Source: Variibacter gotjawalensis
GTDB taxonomy: Bacteria; Pseudomonadota; Alphaproteobacteria; Rhizobiales; Xanthobacteraceae
Assembly (NCBI RefSeq): GCF_002355335.1
Contig: NZ_AP014946.1
Span: 3,425,501 to 3,489,500 of the forward strand
Reading direction: 5' to 3'
Length of the DNA: 64,000 nucleotides
Both the position numbers and the translations under genes were made by a program. A model generated the notes under the pieces. It was not told the origin of the DNA and did not search any database. It was given only the letters and a program-made list of their open reading frames with translations. Below are positions 63,849 through 64,000 of this stretch, piece by piece. Position 1 is the first letter of the stretch. Every line of letters starts with the position of its first letter.

Positions 63849-64000
63849 ATGACGATTCTCCTCACGATCCTCGCACTCATCGCGCTCGCGATTCTCGGCC
63901 TGCTCGCTTACGCGGCAACGAAGCCGAACGCGTTTCGCTATGAGAGACACATCACGATCAACGCACCGGCCGCGACGATCTTCCCGCTGATCAACGATTT
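63849..64000 (+). CDS. SRPBCC (polyketide cyclase-like) protein, partial at window edge
   Basis: The first 50 codons of a gene cut by the window end. It has an N-terminal hydrophobic helix (MTILLTILALIALAILGLLAYAA) followed by ERHITINAPAATIFPLINDF, the opening of the START/SRPBCC beta-grasp domain, so it is a membrane-anchored ligand-binding protein or cyclase-like enzyme. GAGGA lies just before the ATG. The rest of the protein is outside this window, so function cannot be judged. Confidence 0.72.
   Translation, partial: MTILLTILALIALAILGLLAYAATKPNAFRYERHITINAPAATIFPLIND

Overview
The window is ordinary, densely packed, GC-rich chromosome of an alphaproteobacterium, most likely order Hyphomicrobiales (Rhizobiales) near the Bradyrhizobium / Pseudolabrys / Variibacter group. 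The pointers are a phasin, an Irr-type iron box in front of a sufBCDS-sufT-sufA operon, DUF1489, many small signal-peptide proteins, orphan Bug-type solute receptors and a PiT transporter with a Pho-box-like repeat. This placement is inference from gene content; no rRNA or marker tree was available. I found no insertion sequence, prophage, CRISPR array, tRNA or rRNA gene.

Layout. 0-15 kb (+ strand): RidA, a glycerophosphodiester phosphodiesterase, a FemAB-like acyltransferase, two tandem HIT proteins, the carboxyltransferase (mccB) and, 6 kb later, the biotin carboxylase (mccA) of 3-methylcrotonyl-CoA carboxylase, with a cytochrome P450 and a run of small secreted or envelope proteins between them; then DUF1489 and a NIPSNAP protein. 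15-23 kb: panC, a VWA / membrane J-protein pair, a SPOR-domain D,D-carboxypeptidase, a phasin, and two tandem TadG-like VWA proteins. 23-38 kb: clpS-clpA, rhodanese, DUF599, YdcF, queC with an aldo/keto reductase, an LprI-like protein, a PiT phosphate transporter, acetoacetate decarboxylase, a thioesterase coupled to isovaleryl-CoA dehydrogenase, a DEAD-box helicase, and an unknown protein divergent from a MarR regulator. 38-47.5 kb (- strand): the SUF iron-sulfur operon, headed by an IscS/NifS-like desulfurase, carrying a GT9-like glycosyltransferase between sufB and sufC and preceded by a perfect Irr-type palindrome. 47.7-64 kb: two hydrolases (alpha/beta, M28), anmK, tyrS, a MipA/OmpV outer-membrane protein, a 1172-residue AsmA/YhdP-like protein, a one-Cys Bcp peroxiredoxin, an M23 peptidase, DUF305, two Bug receptors, a GT87-like membrane protein and the start of a SRPBCC protein.

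How genes work together. Isovaleryl-CoA dehydrogenase and both methylcrotonyl-CoA carboxylase subunits are consecutive leucine-catabolism steps, spread over 30 kb; an acetoacetate decarboxylase next to the dehydrogenase could act on the acetoacetate end product. PBP5-like carboxypeptidase, AnmK, the M23 peptidase and YdcF serve cell-wall turnover. ClpS/ClpA form the N-degron protease front end. The SUF genes build Fe-S clusters under probable iron control.

The signals I rate highest are regulatory or contextual: the glycosyltransferase embedded in the suf operon, a 5'-UTR hairpin that buries the ribosome-binding site of a DUF2171 gene, a Pho-box-like repeat before the PiT gene, operator-like dyads before isovaleryl-CoA dehydrogenase, the MarR gene and the phasin gene, and hairpin repeats placed at convergent gene ends.
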